64,000 nt of DNA, taken from Actinomycetes bacterium (GTDB lineage Bacteria; Actinomycetota; Acidimicrobiia; Acidimicrobiales; Bog-793). The position numbers and the translations under genes were made by a program. The notes under the pieces were generated by a model. It had not been told where the DNA came from, ran no database searches, and saw only the letters and a program-made list of their open reading frames with translations. Shown one piece after another: positions 1 through 7,955 of the stretch (the stretch's first letter is position 1; each line of letters starts with the position of its first letter). The stretch lies in assembly GCA_021798985.1 (NCBI GenBank), contig JAJZBI010000007.1, positions 79,939 to 143,938 on the forward strand. Reading direction: 5' to 3'.

Positions 1-2
1 CG

Positions 3-1004
3 TCGACTCCCGCGAGCGTGCGCGTGATCGATCCGACCACCACCATGCTCAGCGTCTCGCCCGAGCCGCTGGTCTTTGGCCACACGGCGAACCTCGTGGC
101 CACGGTCAGCCCGTCGAGCTCGACGACGAAGTGGGGCACCAGCGCGCCGAGCGGGAGCGTCACCTTCAGCGATGGCGGTCAGATCATCGGAACGGCGCCG
201 CTCGTGCTCGCTGCCGACGGGCGCGACCGCGCGAGCCTCGCGGTCGACGGCTTGCAGCCGGGCTCCCAGAGCTTCCTCGCCAGCTATCGCGGCACCACGA
301 GCTACCTGGCGAGCAGCGCGCCGGCCAGCGCAACGGTCACGGTGACCGAGACGCTGAGCGGGACCCACCTAGGCCGTGTCGTGGTCGGCGCGGGCGACGC
401 GGTGATGCTCACCGGGCATGTCTTCGGCGGCGTCACCGTGCGCCCCGGCGGGGCGCTGGCGGTGGAGGGTGGCTCGATCACCGGCCGGCTCGCCTCCATG
501 GGCGCGACGGCGATCTCCCTGTGCGGAGCCCAGATCCGAGGCGGCGTGGCCATCTTCGGGAGCACAGGCTACGTGCTCATCGGGGGCGGTCCTGGGGTGA
601 GCTGCCAGCCCACGACGATCATGGGCGCGGTGTTGATCAACAACAACACGGGCGGTCTGGGCATCGCCGGCAACACCAGCCACGGCGCGATGTTCGTCGG
701 CAATAACTCCGGTGATGCCCCCTTCGAGCTGAATGGGGTGGCCGTCGGTCCGGAGATCTCCGACAACGCGATCGCCGGGGTGCTCGCCTGCAGCGCCAAC
801 ACCCCGGCGCCGGTCGACGCCGGGGTGCAGAACAAGGTGACGATGGGCCTCGGTCAGTGCGCGCTCGGTTCGGGGCTCGTGATCGTGAAGGCGCCCGCGG
901 AGGTGCACGGCCCGCAACACGACGAGGCGCGCCCGCGGCCCCACCCCGCGCCGCGCCCGCGTCCTCGACCCGAGCACCGCCCCGTGGTGCACGGGCGCCA
1001 CTGA
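3..1004 (+). CDS. Secreted Ig-like repeat protein, C-terminal part
   Basis: The frame is open to the left edge of the window (TCG at position 3 onwards), so the gene is cut at its 5' end and no start is assigned. The first about 110 residues form a bacterial Ig-like domain of the Big_3_5 type, with TVSPSSS, SGSVTFSDGG and YLASSAPASATVTV as typical strand motifs. A second half rich in Gly and Asn (for example GAVLINNNTGGLGI and a closing LACSANTPAPVDAG) resembles the beta-helix-like C-terminal region seen in large secreted actinobacterial proteins. The tail is Pro/Arg/His-rich and very basic. The role is probably surface or extracellular; no catalytic motif is visible. The signal peptide would lie outside the window. 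Confidence 0.7.
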   Translation, partial: STPASVRVIDPTTTMLSVSPEPLVFGHTANLVATVSPSSSTTKWGTSAPSGSVTFSDGGQIIGTAPLVLAADGRDRASLAVDGLQPGSQSFLASYRGTTSYLASSAPASATVTVTETLSGTHLGRVVVGAGDAVMLTGHVFGGVTVRPGGALAVEGGSITGRLASMGATAISLCGAQIRGGVAIFGSTGYVLIGGGPGVSCQPTTIMGAVLINNNTGGLGIAGNTSHGAMFVGNNSGDAPFELNGVAVGPEISDNAIAGVLACSANTPAPVDAGVQNKVTMGLGQCALGSGLVIVKAPAEVHGPQHDEARPRPHPAPRPRPRPEHRPVVHGRH

Positions 1005-1280
1005 TCCCCGAGGCCCAAAGGCGCCCGGCGCATCGTGCGCGCGCACATCGGTGGTGCCCGCAAGGCTCGGTCCGTGACCGTTGCCGCAGGGGGGCGGGGC
1101 GCCGCGAGGTGCGCCCGTCCTCGTCGGCCGGCTGTGCGCGACGGGCGGGCGCAGCATGGATCACCTGGGTCGCCGCGTCGCCGCGTTTGGCTGTCGGTCG
1201 GTGCGAACAAGAACAACAGCGACGCCGTGGCCCCTCCGGGCCGCACGGGCGCGGGTGGCGCGGCCTCAAAGGAGAACGCG

Positions 1281-1793
1281 GTGCCCGACCTCTGCGACCT
1301 CATCCTCGACGAGCACGAGGGGTTCCGCCGGCGGTTCGCCGAGCTGGACTCGCTGCGCGCCGCAGCGGCCGCGCCGGAGCGGCTGGCGCGGGTCTGGGGC
1401 CCGCTCGCCGAGCAGCTCGAGCTCCATGCCTCGGCCGAGGAGAGCGTCTTCTACCCCCATCTGCTGCAGGAGGGCAAGCGGGGCGAGGACGAGACGACCG
1501 ACGCGATCAACGACCACAACGACATTCGCGATGCCATCCGCCAGGCAGCCTCCGAGGACACCGGCGCGGCGAGGTGGTGGGAGGCCGTCGCGTCGGCCAG
1601 GGCGGCCAACAGCGACCATATGGCCGAAGAGGAGCGAGAGGCGATCCCCGACTTTCGCGTCAGCGCGCCCGACGCCGAGCGGGAGGCGCTCGGCGCCGCC
1701 TTCGTCGCCTACCACGACGAGCATGCCGGCGGCCGGGGGCTCGACACCGCCAACAAGGACACCGACGCCTACCTCGCCCGCCACGACGCCTGA
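1281..1793 (+). CDS. Hemerythrin HHE-domain protein
   Basis: This 170-residue protein has a helical hemerythrin-like fold with spaced His and Glu ligands: the N-terminal LDEHEGFRRRF, LELHASAEESVFYPHL in the middle, DHNDIRDAI, and a C-terminal DHMAEEEREAIPDF. Such domains bind a di-iron centre and carry or sense oxygen, NO or peroxide. GTG at 1281 is preferred because AAAGGAG sits 6 nt upstream (1268-1274). The longer open frame starting at 1035 reads through low-complexity Arg/Gly sequence. It is the first of three hemerythrin-type proteins in the window. Its physiological ligand cannot be told from sequence. Confidence 0.85.
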   Translation: MPDLCDLILDEHEGFRRRFAELDSLRAAAAAPERLARVWGPLAEQLELHASAEESVFYPHLLQEGKRGEDETTDAINDHNDIRDAIRQAASEDTGAARWWEAVASARAANSDHMAEEEREAIPDFRVSAPDAEREALGAAFVAYHDEHAGGRGLDTANKDTDAYLARHDA

Positions 1794-1870
1794 CCGCACG
1801 CATCGCCGCACGCATCGCCGCGGCGGTGCCACGCGGGACGGCGCGGCCGACGCCGGGGGCGTCGCCCAGT

Positions 1871-2089
1871 GGCTTCGTCGGCGCCGACCGGGTGATCGTC
1901 GACATCAACGACCGCGGTGCGGGCCCCGATGATCCCCTCGTCGGGCTGTTGCCGGCGGGCGACGAGACGGCCGAGTCGGGGCGAGGGCTGTGGATCGCGC
2001 ACCAGCTCGACCTCGAGGTCACGATGCTCGTGGAGGACGGCTTCACGGTCCGGGTGCGAGCGGAGCGGGACCTGTCCGCCGCCACCTGA
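1871..2089 (+). pseudogene. Fragment of an anti-sigma-factor-like ATP-binding domain
   Basis: About 70 codons ending at TGA 2087-2089 encode the C-terminal half of a GHKL ATPase domain of the RsbW/anti-sigma type: VIVDINDRGAG matches the N2/G1 box region (D-x-G-x-G) and GRGLWIAHQL matches the G2 box helix. The N-terminal helix with the N1 box is absent. The upstream sequence in the same frame is low-complexity, with no ribosome binding site. It is best read as a degraded remnant. A short real gene starting at GTG 1892 is a less likely alternative. Confidence 0.5.
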
Positions 2090-2353
2090 GCGGGTCGGCG
2101 CCGCGCGAGGGGCCGTGCCGGCGAGTGCGGCGTTACGGCGCGATGCGCTCGAGGCCTGCCCGAGCCGGTCGGGTGCCGCGCCCGTCCAGGTCGCGTCGCC
2201 CACGCGCTCCCCGGTGGTCGCCCGTTTCCTGTCCGCCAACGCACGGCGCGGCCCTCGCCCGTCCCCGCGTCGCGCCACGAAGCCGCCCGCGGAGACGAGC
2301 GTGGCCGCGCTGGGCGCTGCCCGGGCGGCCACGCCCTGGCGTACCGTGGCCCG

Positions 2354-2758
2354 TCAGCGCGCGCCGGCGCCTTCTCGGTACTCGAGCTCGGGGTAGGCGT
2401 GCTGGTCAAAGGCGCGGACCAAGCATTGGATCGCCTCGAGCAGCTCGACCGTCTGCTTGCGGGGCAGCCAGCGCGAGAGCCGGATGACGAGGCGAGCGTT
2501 GCCGACGGCGACGCCGGCGATACGCGGCTCGGCCGGCAATAGGACCGCCAGGTAGCTGGCGAGCACGCAGCGGCTCGAGTCGCGAGCGATCCCGCGCGCT
2601 CCGTCCCGAGCGAGCCGAGCCGCGATGGCGTCGGGTTCGTGACCGAACGCGCACAGGAAATCCAGCGCTTGTTGGCAGACCTCGCCGGGCATGAGCCTGC
2701 GCCGGGCACGCGGGAGGCCTGAATCGAGGGAATGGTCCTGCACCACCGAACACCGCAT
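2354..2758 (-). CDS. Small hypothetical protein
   Basis: This 134-residue protein was not recognised. The C-terminal 110 residues (from MPGEVCQQALDFLCAF) look like a compact helical cytoplasmic protein with balanced composition; the last third is acidic and aromatic (AYPELEY). ATG at 2758 is chosen because GAGG lies about 8 nt upstream; a TTG two codons earlier is possible, as is a shorter form from the internal ATG. A strongly AT-rich palindrome (2776-2792) just upstream probably overlaps its promoter. It lies downstream of, and on the same strand as, the ClC gene, separated by 151 bp. Confidence 0.55.
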   Translation of the reverse strand: MRCSVVQDHSLDSGLPRARRRLMPGEVCQQALDFLCAFGHEPDAIAARLARDGARGIARDSSRCVLASYLAVLLPAEPRIAGVAVGNARLVIRLSRWLPRKQTVELLEAIQCLVRAFDQHAYPELEYREGAGAR

Positions 2759-2775
2759 CCCCAATCCTCGCTTAC

Positions 2776-2792
2776 ATATCGTAGAACGATAT
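2776..2792. promoter_or_regulatory. Palindromic promoter/operator before the small hypothetical gene
   Basis: ATATCGT-AGA-ACGATAT is a perfect 7-bp inverted repeat with a 3-bp centre in otherwise GC-rich DNA. On the minus strand it contains TACGAT, an acceptable actinobacterial -10 box (TAnnnT), about 25 nt before ATG 2758. A dimeric regulator could bind here; which one is unknown. Confidence 0.5.
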
Positions 2793-2909
2793 AAGAAGCA
2801 ATTTGGCTCTACCCGCCGTCCGCCGTGGCCATGCGCTCGTCACGGGCGCGCACCGGCGGGACGAGCGTTGGGTCTCGGCCATGCTGTCCGGCCCGCCGTG
2901 CTTGCTTAC

Positions 2910-4760
2910 TCAGGCCTCCTCGACGCCCTCCAACGGCTCGGCAGCGGTCGTGGCGCGCAGGCGCCGCAAGGTGAGGACGCGCTCGGCGTAGCGCTCTTCT
3001 TCGAGGAGGCGTTGGCGCGCCGCGAGGAGGTCGAACTCGGTGATGAGGCCGTCGAGGCGGCCGGGATCGTCCCGGTCGACCACCGGGAGCGCGCCGAGCT
3101 CGAAGGCGGCCATCCGGTCGGCCACGTTGCGCAGGATCTCGTCGGGATGGGCGATCGCGTGCGGAGTGATCATGACCTCGGCCACCCGCTGCCGGCCCAC
3201 GCGCTCGGTGAGGACGATCGACCAGGGCAAAACGCCGACCATGCGACCGGTGGCGTCGAGCACCGGGTAGAGGCGCTGGCGCCGCTCGGGTGAGCCCTCG
3301 GGCAGGTTGGCGTAGACCTCGGCGAGGGGACGCTCGGTGTCCACGGTGTACACGTCGGTGTCCATCACCTCTCGGACGAAGGTCGCCTCGAGGGGATCGA
3401 CGGCGTACTCCCGCATCACATGGAAGCCACGGCGCGCGACTTTCTCGGTGAGGATCGAACGCTTCAGCACGAGCACGCTCACGAGGTGCGCGACCGTGGC
3501 CGAGACGAGGAGGGCGAGCACGCTGTTTTGATCGTGGGTCAGCTCGAAGGCGAAGATGATCGCGGTGAAGGGGGACCGCGTCACTCCCCCGAGCGAGCCT
3601 GCCATCCCGAGCAGGCCGAACACGCCGACCGACGCGCCCGGCAGTACGTGGCCGAGGAGGCCGCCGATCGCGGCGCCCATCATGAGGATCGGCGCCAGGA
3701 TGCCGCCACTCGTCCCGCCCCCGAGCCCGGCCGCCCAGATCACCATCTTCACGACGAAGAGCACGATCAGAGCCTGCACGCCGAGGTGACCGAGGAGCTC
3801 GGCGTGGATCGTGTTGTAGCCCACGCCGAGGGCGCGGGGATCGATCAGGCCGCCAAGCCCGATGACGAGCCCGCCGATGAGCGGCCACCACATCCAGTGC
3901 AGGTGGCGGGAGAGCTTCTTAAACAGGTCCTCGCAGCCGTAGACGGCCTGGGTCATCACCCACGCCCCGATCCCGGTGGCAACGCCGATTGCCGCCGCGC
4001 CGAGCAAGACCACGCCCCCGAGCGGTGGATGGTGGGGGACGGGGAACAGGGGCTGGGGGGCAACGAGGCCGGCGTTTGCCATCACCATGCGCAGGCCGTC
4101 GGCGGTCGCCGACGCGAGGCCGATCAGCACCATCGAGCGTGGCTTGAACTCGAAGGCGAGCAGCTCGACGCCAAAGAGCGTGGCGGCGACCGGCGTGCCG
4201 AACACCGCGCTCATGCCGGCGGCGGCGCCGGCGACGAGGAGCGCCCGGCGCTGGGCGGCGGTAAGCCGGAAGAGCTGGCCGACGATCGAGCCGACGGCGC
4301 CTCCCGTCAAGATGATCGGTCCCTCGGCGCCGAACGGGCCACCGGTGCCGATGCTGACGGCGCTGGCGATCGGCTTCAAGATGGCGAGGCGCGGCTGGAC
4401 CTTGCTCCCGTTGATGAGGATGTTCTCCATCGCCTCGGGGATGCCGTGGCCGCGGATCTGCTCGGAGCCAAAGCGCGCCATGAGCCCGACGATGAGCCCG
4501 CCGCCCACGGGGATCACGATGGCGATGGCCCCAAGCGTCGTGGCGTTGGGGGAGACGAGGTGGATGCCGAGGCGTTGGTAGTACAAGAGGTTGGTGAAAA
4601 AGCCGATCATGTCCAACAGGGCGAGCGACACGCCGGCCCCGAGGACGCCGACCGCGATGGCGAGCGGCACGAGGCGCAAGATCACCGGCGCGGTGGTGAA
4701 GTCGCCGAGCGCGCGCTCGGCTGTGTCCCGGGGTCGCCGCTCTTCCCCGAGGTAGGACAT
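2910..4760 (-). CDS. ClC-family chloride channel/transporter with C-terminal CBS pair
   Basis: This 616-residue membrane protein has the ClC core: GHGIP at residues 104-108 (the anion-binding GSGIP loop), GPFGAEGP at 141-148 carrying the gating glutamate, and GGVTRSPFTAIIFAFELT near the end of the membrane domain. About ten hydrophobic segments are visible. The last 150 residues carry two CBS repeats (VMDTDVYTVDTERPL and VMITPHAIAHPDEIL), which usually bind adenine nucleotides and tune gating. The position of the internal proton glutamate reads VELL instead of IEEM, so channel-like behaviour is possible (inference). The start at ATG 4760 has GGAGAGG upstream; the open frame extends further but with poor composition. 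Chloride flux often supports acid or osmotic tolerance. Confidence 0.9.
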   Translation of the reverse strand: MSYLGEERRPRDTAERALGDFTTAPVILRLVPLAIAVGVLGAGVSLALLDMIGFFTNLLYYQRLGIHLVSPNATTLGAIAIVIPVGGGLIVGLMARFGSEQIRGHGIPEAMENILINGSKVQPRLAILKPIASAVSIGTGGPFGAEGPIILTGGAVGSIVGQLFRLTAAQRRALLVAGAAAGMSAVFGTPVAATLFGVELLAFEFKPRSMVLIGLASATADGLRMVMANAGLVAPQPLFPVPHHPPLGGVVLLGAAAIGVATGIGAWVMTQAVYGCEDLFKKLSRHLHWMWWPLIGGLVIGLGGLIDPRALGVGYNTIHAELLGHLGVQALIVLFVVKMVIWAAGLGGGTSGGILAPILMMGAAIGGLLGHVLPGASVGVFGLLGMAGSLGGVTRSPFTAIIFAFELTHDQNSVLALLVSATVAHLVSVLVLKRSILTEKVARRGFHVMREYAVDPLEATFVREVMDTDVYTVDTERPLAEVYANLPEGSPERRQRLYPVLDATGRMVGVLPWSIVLTERVGRQRVAEVMITPHAIAHPDEILRNVADRMAAFELGALPVVDRDDPGRLDGLITEFDLLAARQRLLEEERYAERVLTLRRLRATTAAEPLEGVEEA

Positions 4761-4932
4761 CTCGCTCGCCTCTCCGGCGCCGGGTCGTGGAGCATCGTGG
4801 ACCGGCGCGCTGAGGACGACGCCTTCGGTTGCCTGCGCATGGTCCTGGCCGGGCCGGGGGTCTTGGGGGTTCACCTGTGGAGCCCGGGGCACGGGATCGG
4901 CCGCGCGGGTGCGAAGCGATTTACTTCCATCG

Positions 4933-4983
4933 GGTCACGATGTTATCGTAGTAGGCGCACATGGCGCCCGAGTTATCGTGACC
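4933..4983 (+). promoter_or_regulatory. Operator/promoter region of the MarR-DUF488 gene
   Basis: GGTCACGAT (4933-4941) and ATCGTGACC (4975-4983) form a perfect 9-bp inverted repeat around a 33-bp centre. ACGAT-GTT-ATCGT (4937-4949) is a second palindrome, and GTTATCGT occurs twice exactly 30 bp apart (4942 and 4972). TATCGT at 4944 can serve as a -10 box. The right arm overlaps the chosen GTG start, so autorepression by the MarR domain is plausible. A six-codon ORF (ATG 4961, TGA 4979-4981) ends in the GTGA that starts the main gene. Confidence 0.5.
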
Positions 4984-5796
4984 GCAGTGACCCTGCCCGA
5001 CTCGGCGTACGCGCGCTTGCTCGCTCTCCGCACGGGGCTGCGCCATTTCGAGCGCTGGAGCGCGCAGCAGGCCGAAGCGGCGGGGCTCACGCCCGCGCAG
5101 CACCAGCTGCTCCTCGCGATCCGCGGGCACGGCGATGCTGATGGTCCGACGGTTGGCGAGGTCGCGGACTACCTACTCCTGCGTCACCACAGCGCGGTGG
5201 GGCTCGTGGATCGCGCGGAAGCGGCCGGGTTGGTCCGGCGACGGCGCAGCGAAGCGGACCATCGGGTGGTCCGCCTGCAGCTCACCGACGAAGGGGCGAG
5301 CCGTCTCGAGGCGCTCTCGGCGCTGCACCTCGAAGAGCTCGAGCGCCTCGCGCTGGACCTGCCGAGCGCGTGGGCCGGACTGGCGCCGGTTCGGCGGGCG
5401 CACGGGCTCGGAGGCGAGCCCGACGAGCCGCCGGCGCGAGGCGATGGCGCCGTGGCGGTTGCCCGGGTCTACGACGAGTCGCCGCGCGGCGCGCGGCGCG
5501 TGCTCGTCGACCGCCTGTGGCCACGTGGCATCGCCAAGGCCCAAGCGCCCTTTGATGAGTGGGTGAAGGAGGTCGCGCCGAGCACGGAGCTGCGCAAGTG
5601 GTACGGGCACCGCCCCGAGCGCTTCGCCGAGTTCGCCCGGCGCTATGAGGAGGAGCTCTCCGCCAAGGCGACGCGCGAGGTGCTTGCGGCGCTTCGGGCC
5701 GCGGCGGCTGAGCAGACCCTCGTCCTCGTCACGGCGACCAAGGATCTCGAGCGCTCCGGCGCGATGGTGCTGATGGACGTGCTGAACAAGCGCTGA
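4978..5796 (+). CDS. MarR-type regulator fused to a DUF488 domain
   Basis: This 272-residue protein has two domains. Residues about 5-130 form a winged-helix MarR domain: LTPAQHQLLLAIRGHG, VADYLLLRHHSAVGLVDR (recognition helix) and RRRRSEADHRVVRLQLTDEG (wing). Residues about 155-272 are a DUF488 domain: VYDESPRGARRVLVDRLWPRG, KWYGHRPERFAEFARRY and LVLVTATKDL. DUF488 proteins are small, uncharacterised and usually stand-alone; the joining of the two in one frame is unusual. GTG 4978 gives a protein starting at the MarR domain; ATG 4909 would add 23 atypical residues. The gene is divergent from the ClC gene, which it might control (inference). Confidence 0.8.
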   Translation: MTAVTLPDSAYARLLALRTGLRHFERWSAQQAEAAGLTPAQHQLLLAIRGHGDADGPTVGEVADYLLLRHHSAVGLVDRAEAAGLVRRRRSEADHRVVRLQLTDEGASRLEALSALHLEELERLALDLPSAWAGLAPVRRAHGLGGEPDEPPARGDGAVAVARVYDESPRGARRVLVDRLWPRGIAKAQAPFDEWVKEVAPSTELRKWYGHRPERFAEFARRYEEELSAKATREVLAALRAAAAEQTLVLVTATKDLERSGAMVLMDVLNKR

Positions 5797-5815
5797 GCGC
5801 CGCCGGGCGCGCCCG

Positions 5816-5849
5816 CTGGTCCGGCGCGCGCCGACCCGGCGGGGACCAG
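5816..5849 (+). terminator. Hairpin between convergent genes
   Basis: CTGGTCC (5816-5822) pairs with GGACCAG (5843-5849) around a GC-rich centre that can fold further. It lies 20 nt after the MarR-DUF488 stop and before the convergent arylsulfotransferase-family gene. There is no U-tract, as is usual in actinobacteria. Confidence 0.4.
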
Positions 5850-6003
5850 ATGATGACCTTGGCGCCCCAGCCTGGCGTGCCGCGGCGCATCGAGACGCGC
5901 CACGGGTCACCGCCCGGGCGTGGGCGGTGCCCCGTTGGATGCGCGTGGATGCCGCACCGCCAGCGGCCAGTCGAGCCCGGCCGAGGGCGCCAGCGCCGGC
6001 GCC

Positions 6004-7581
6004 TCAGACCTTGACCGCTGGAGAGACGCCGAGGCGCTTGCCGTGGACGTCGAGGGCGGCGACCGCGACGTACCCGCCGGTCGGGTGCGCGGTGATCGCC
6101 GTCTCGAAGCCCGACTTCGGCACGAGCGCGATCGGGTCGAGCGAGGTCGCGCTCTTGCCCGAGAGCACCTGCCAGTGGGCGACCTGCGTCGCGCCGTTCC
6201 AGCTGGCGTGCAGGGCGTAGCCGCCGATCTGATCGGCGGCCGCCACGAGCTTGGGTGGCGTGCTCGGCGTCGCCGTCCAGTCAAAGCGGAACGCCCGGTA
6301 GGACTGGTCGTTGGTGGGGAAGCGGAGGTCGTAGAGGAGCTCGCCGTTCGAGCGGAACTCGCTCGAGTACGGCTCGGTCCCCCAGCCCACGAAGACGTTG
6401 CCGTTGGGGAGCACCTGCACGCTGCCCTCGTAGTAGGTGAGGAGCCCGGCGGGGTGCGTGTAGGCCCGCGCCAGCGTCGCGCGCTTGTGCGCCGTGTCGA
6501 GATTCAGCACGAGGGCCCGGGACTGCTTCTCCTCGGCCGGGTAGGCACCGTCGTCGAAGATCGTGATCTGGTTCGCCCCGATCCGGCGGATGTGGTGCTG
6601 CCACTCGAAGTTCGCGCCAGGTCCGATGCTGAAGTCGGACTTCTTTCCGCCGAGCCGCCAGACGACGGCGCCGGTGCGCCGGTCGATCAGGTAGGCGGCC
6701 CAGGTGCTGCGCGCCGAGATCAACAGGTGGTCCGCGTCCCACGGGGCCACTGAATTGATGTGGAAGTAATCCTGCGGCCCCTTGCCCTGCATCTTGATGT
6801 AGGACTCGGACACGGGCACGTGGTCGAGGCTGTTCCACTGGAAGAGCACCTTGCCGGTGGCGATGTCGATCTCTTGGACCACACCTTCGTAGGCCACCCC
6901 GTTCGCCGGTCCCCCGATCGCCGTCAGATCGGCGGCCCGGGTCGTGTAGGCGGTGATGAGCGCCGTGTTCTGGGGCGTGATGTTGAACTCGTGGAGGTCG
7001 GCTTGCAGGCCGTTGCCCGCCTTGACCGTCGCGACCGGCTCGTAGGACTGGTTGAGGATGTAGCCGTTGCCGTAGCCGATGCCGGTCACGATCTTCCCGG
7101 TCCAGTAGATCAGCACTGGCTTGCCGCGGTAGTTCTGCACCTGCAGGTTCGTCGCGAACGGCGGCGACTCCTTGAACCAGACGAGCGAGCCGTTCGGGTT
7201 CGTGATCATCATTCCGGTCATGCCGAGCCCCTGCTCGACCGCTTCCGCGGTGGTGAGGGCGCGCCCCACCGGGAGCGGGCTCGGCGTCATCATCACGAGC
7301 CCCATCGTGGGGTCGACGCCGTAGTCGGTGAGCTGGAGCGACGGAGGAATGATGTCGGGCTCCGTCCGGAAATGCCCACGCGGCGGCGTCGCGACCAGAC
7401 GGGGGACGGGGCCGGCCGAGGCGGTCCCCGGCTCGGCCAGGCCGAGCCCGAGGCTGCCTCCCGCGCCCAGCGCCGCGAGGCCGAGGGCCCCCTTCCCGCC
7501 ACGGGCAAGGAACGCCCGCCGGGAGAGGCCCGGATGGACAGCAGTCGGGGTTGGATCGGCCTCGCCGGTTCGTGGGTGCAT
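6004..7581 (-). CDS. Tat-exported arylsulfotransferase-family (ASST) protein
   Basis: This 525-residue protein begins with a Tat signal (SRRAFLARGGKGALG followed by a hydrophobic stretch and AEPGTASA). The mature part matches the Arylsulfotran_2 family: a beta-propeller with ADLHEFNITPQNT, GVVQEIDIATGKVLFQW, DYFHINSVAPWDADHLLISAR, GAVVWRLGGKKSDF and WQHHIRRI, whose His residues correspond to those at the active-site funnel. A C-terminal Ig-like ASWNGATQVAHWQVL follows. Characterised ASSTs move sulfate between phenols outside the cytoplasm, but many actinobacterial relatives are untested, so the reaction is not assured. ATG 7581 has AGAGGG upstream. A paralogue of identical length lies at 9481-11058. 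Confidence 0.8.
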   Translation of the reverse strand: MHPRTGEADPTPTAVHPGLSRRAFLARGGKGALGLAALGAGGSLGLGLAEPGTASAGPVPRLVATPPRGHFRTEPDIIPPSLQLTDYGVDPTMGLVMMTPSPLPVGRALTTAEAVEQGLGMTGMMITNPNGSLVWFKESPPFATNLQVQNYRGKPVLIYWTGKIVTGIGYGNGYILNQSYEPVATVKAGNGLQADLHEFNITPQNTALITAYTTRAADLTAIGGPANGVAYEGVVQEIDIATGKVLFQWNSLDHVPVSESYIKMQGKGPQDYFHINSVAPWDADHLLISARSTWAAYLIDRRTGAVVWRLGGKKSDFSIGPGANFEWQHHIRRIGANQITIFDDGAYPAEEKQSRALVLNLDTAHKRATLARAYTHPAGLLTYYEGSVQVLPNGNVFVGWGTEPYSSEFRSNGELLYDLRFPTNDQSYRAFRFDWTATPSTPPKLVAAADQIGGYALHASWNGATQVAHWQVLSGKSATSLDPIALVPKSGFETAITAHPTGGYVAVAALDVHGKRLGVSPAVKV

Positions 7582-7955
7582 GGGTTCCCTCTCTCGCTCG
7601 CCCGGTGTCGGCCATCGTCTGGGCCGAACCTGGACGCCAGCTGTGAGTTTGTTAATGAATCTGTCAGGGAGCTTCATTTGTAACGAGACCGACATCGACT
7701 CGTTCCCGTGCGGTTTTCCCGCGCCAGCTGCACGGCGACGCTGACGAGCCGATCGAGCGCCAGCTCCCGGCAGAGCACGCACCGCTCACAAACCAATCAT
7801 TCCCACGATGATCGAAACGCAGACACGTACGCTAGCTTCGATGTTGCAAATTGATTACGGATGGGAAGCAGTGCGGTGAACCGTGACCGATCCACACGCG
7901 GTGCTGCGCTGGGCGCTCAGGCGGCCGGCACGAGGTGTCGCAGAGAGGAGTCCCG
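7582..7955. promoter_or_regulatory. Divergent intergenic region, ASST and binding protein
   Basis: This 374-bp stretch holds no convincing gene. It is AT-richer than its surroundings at about 7645-7690 and 7790-7865, as expected for two divergent promoters. GTTAATGAA (7651-7659) and TTCATTTGTAAC (7673-7684) form an interrupted inverted repeat close to the ASST gene and may be an operator. Confidence 0.45.

Noticed and set aside
857..2089. A long 410-codon frame covering the hemerythrin gene and ATPase fragment
   Set aside because: Only the last 70 residues resemble a protein family; the rest is a shadow of the hemerythrin gene and low-complexity Arg-rich sequence.
3420..5141. A 573-codon open frame on the plus strand opposite the ClC-CBS gene
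   Set aside because: Its composition is charged and repetitive as expected for the antisense of a membrane protein gene in high-GC DNA, it has no ribosome binding site, and the minus strand carries clear ClC motifs.
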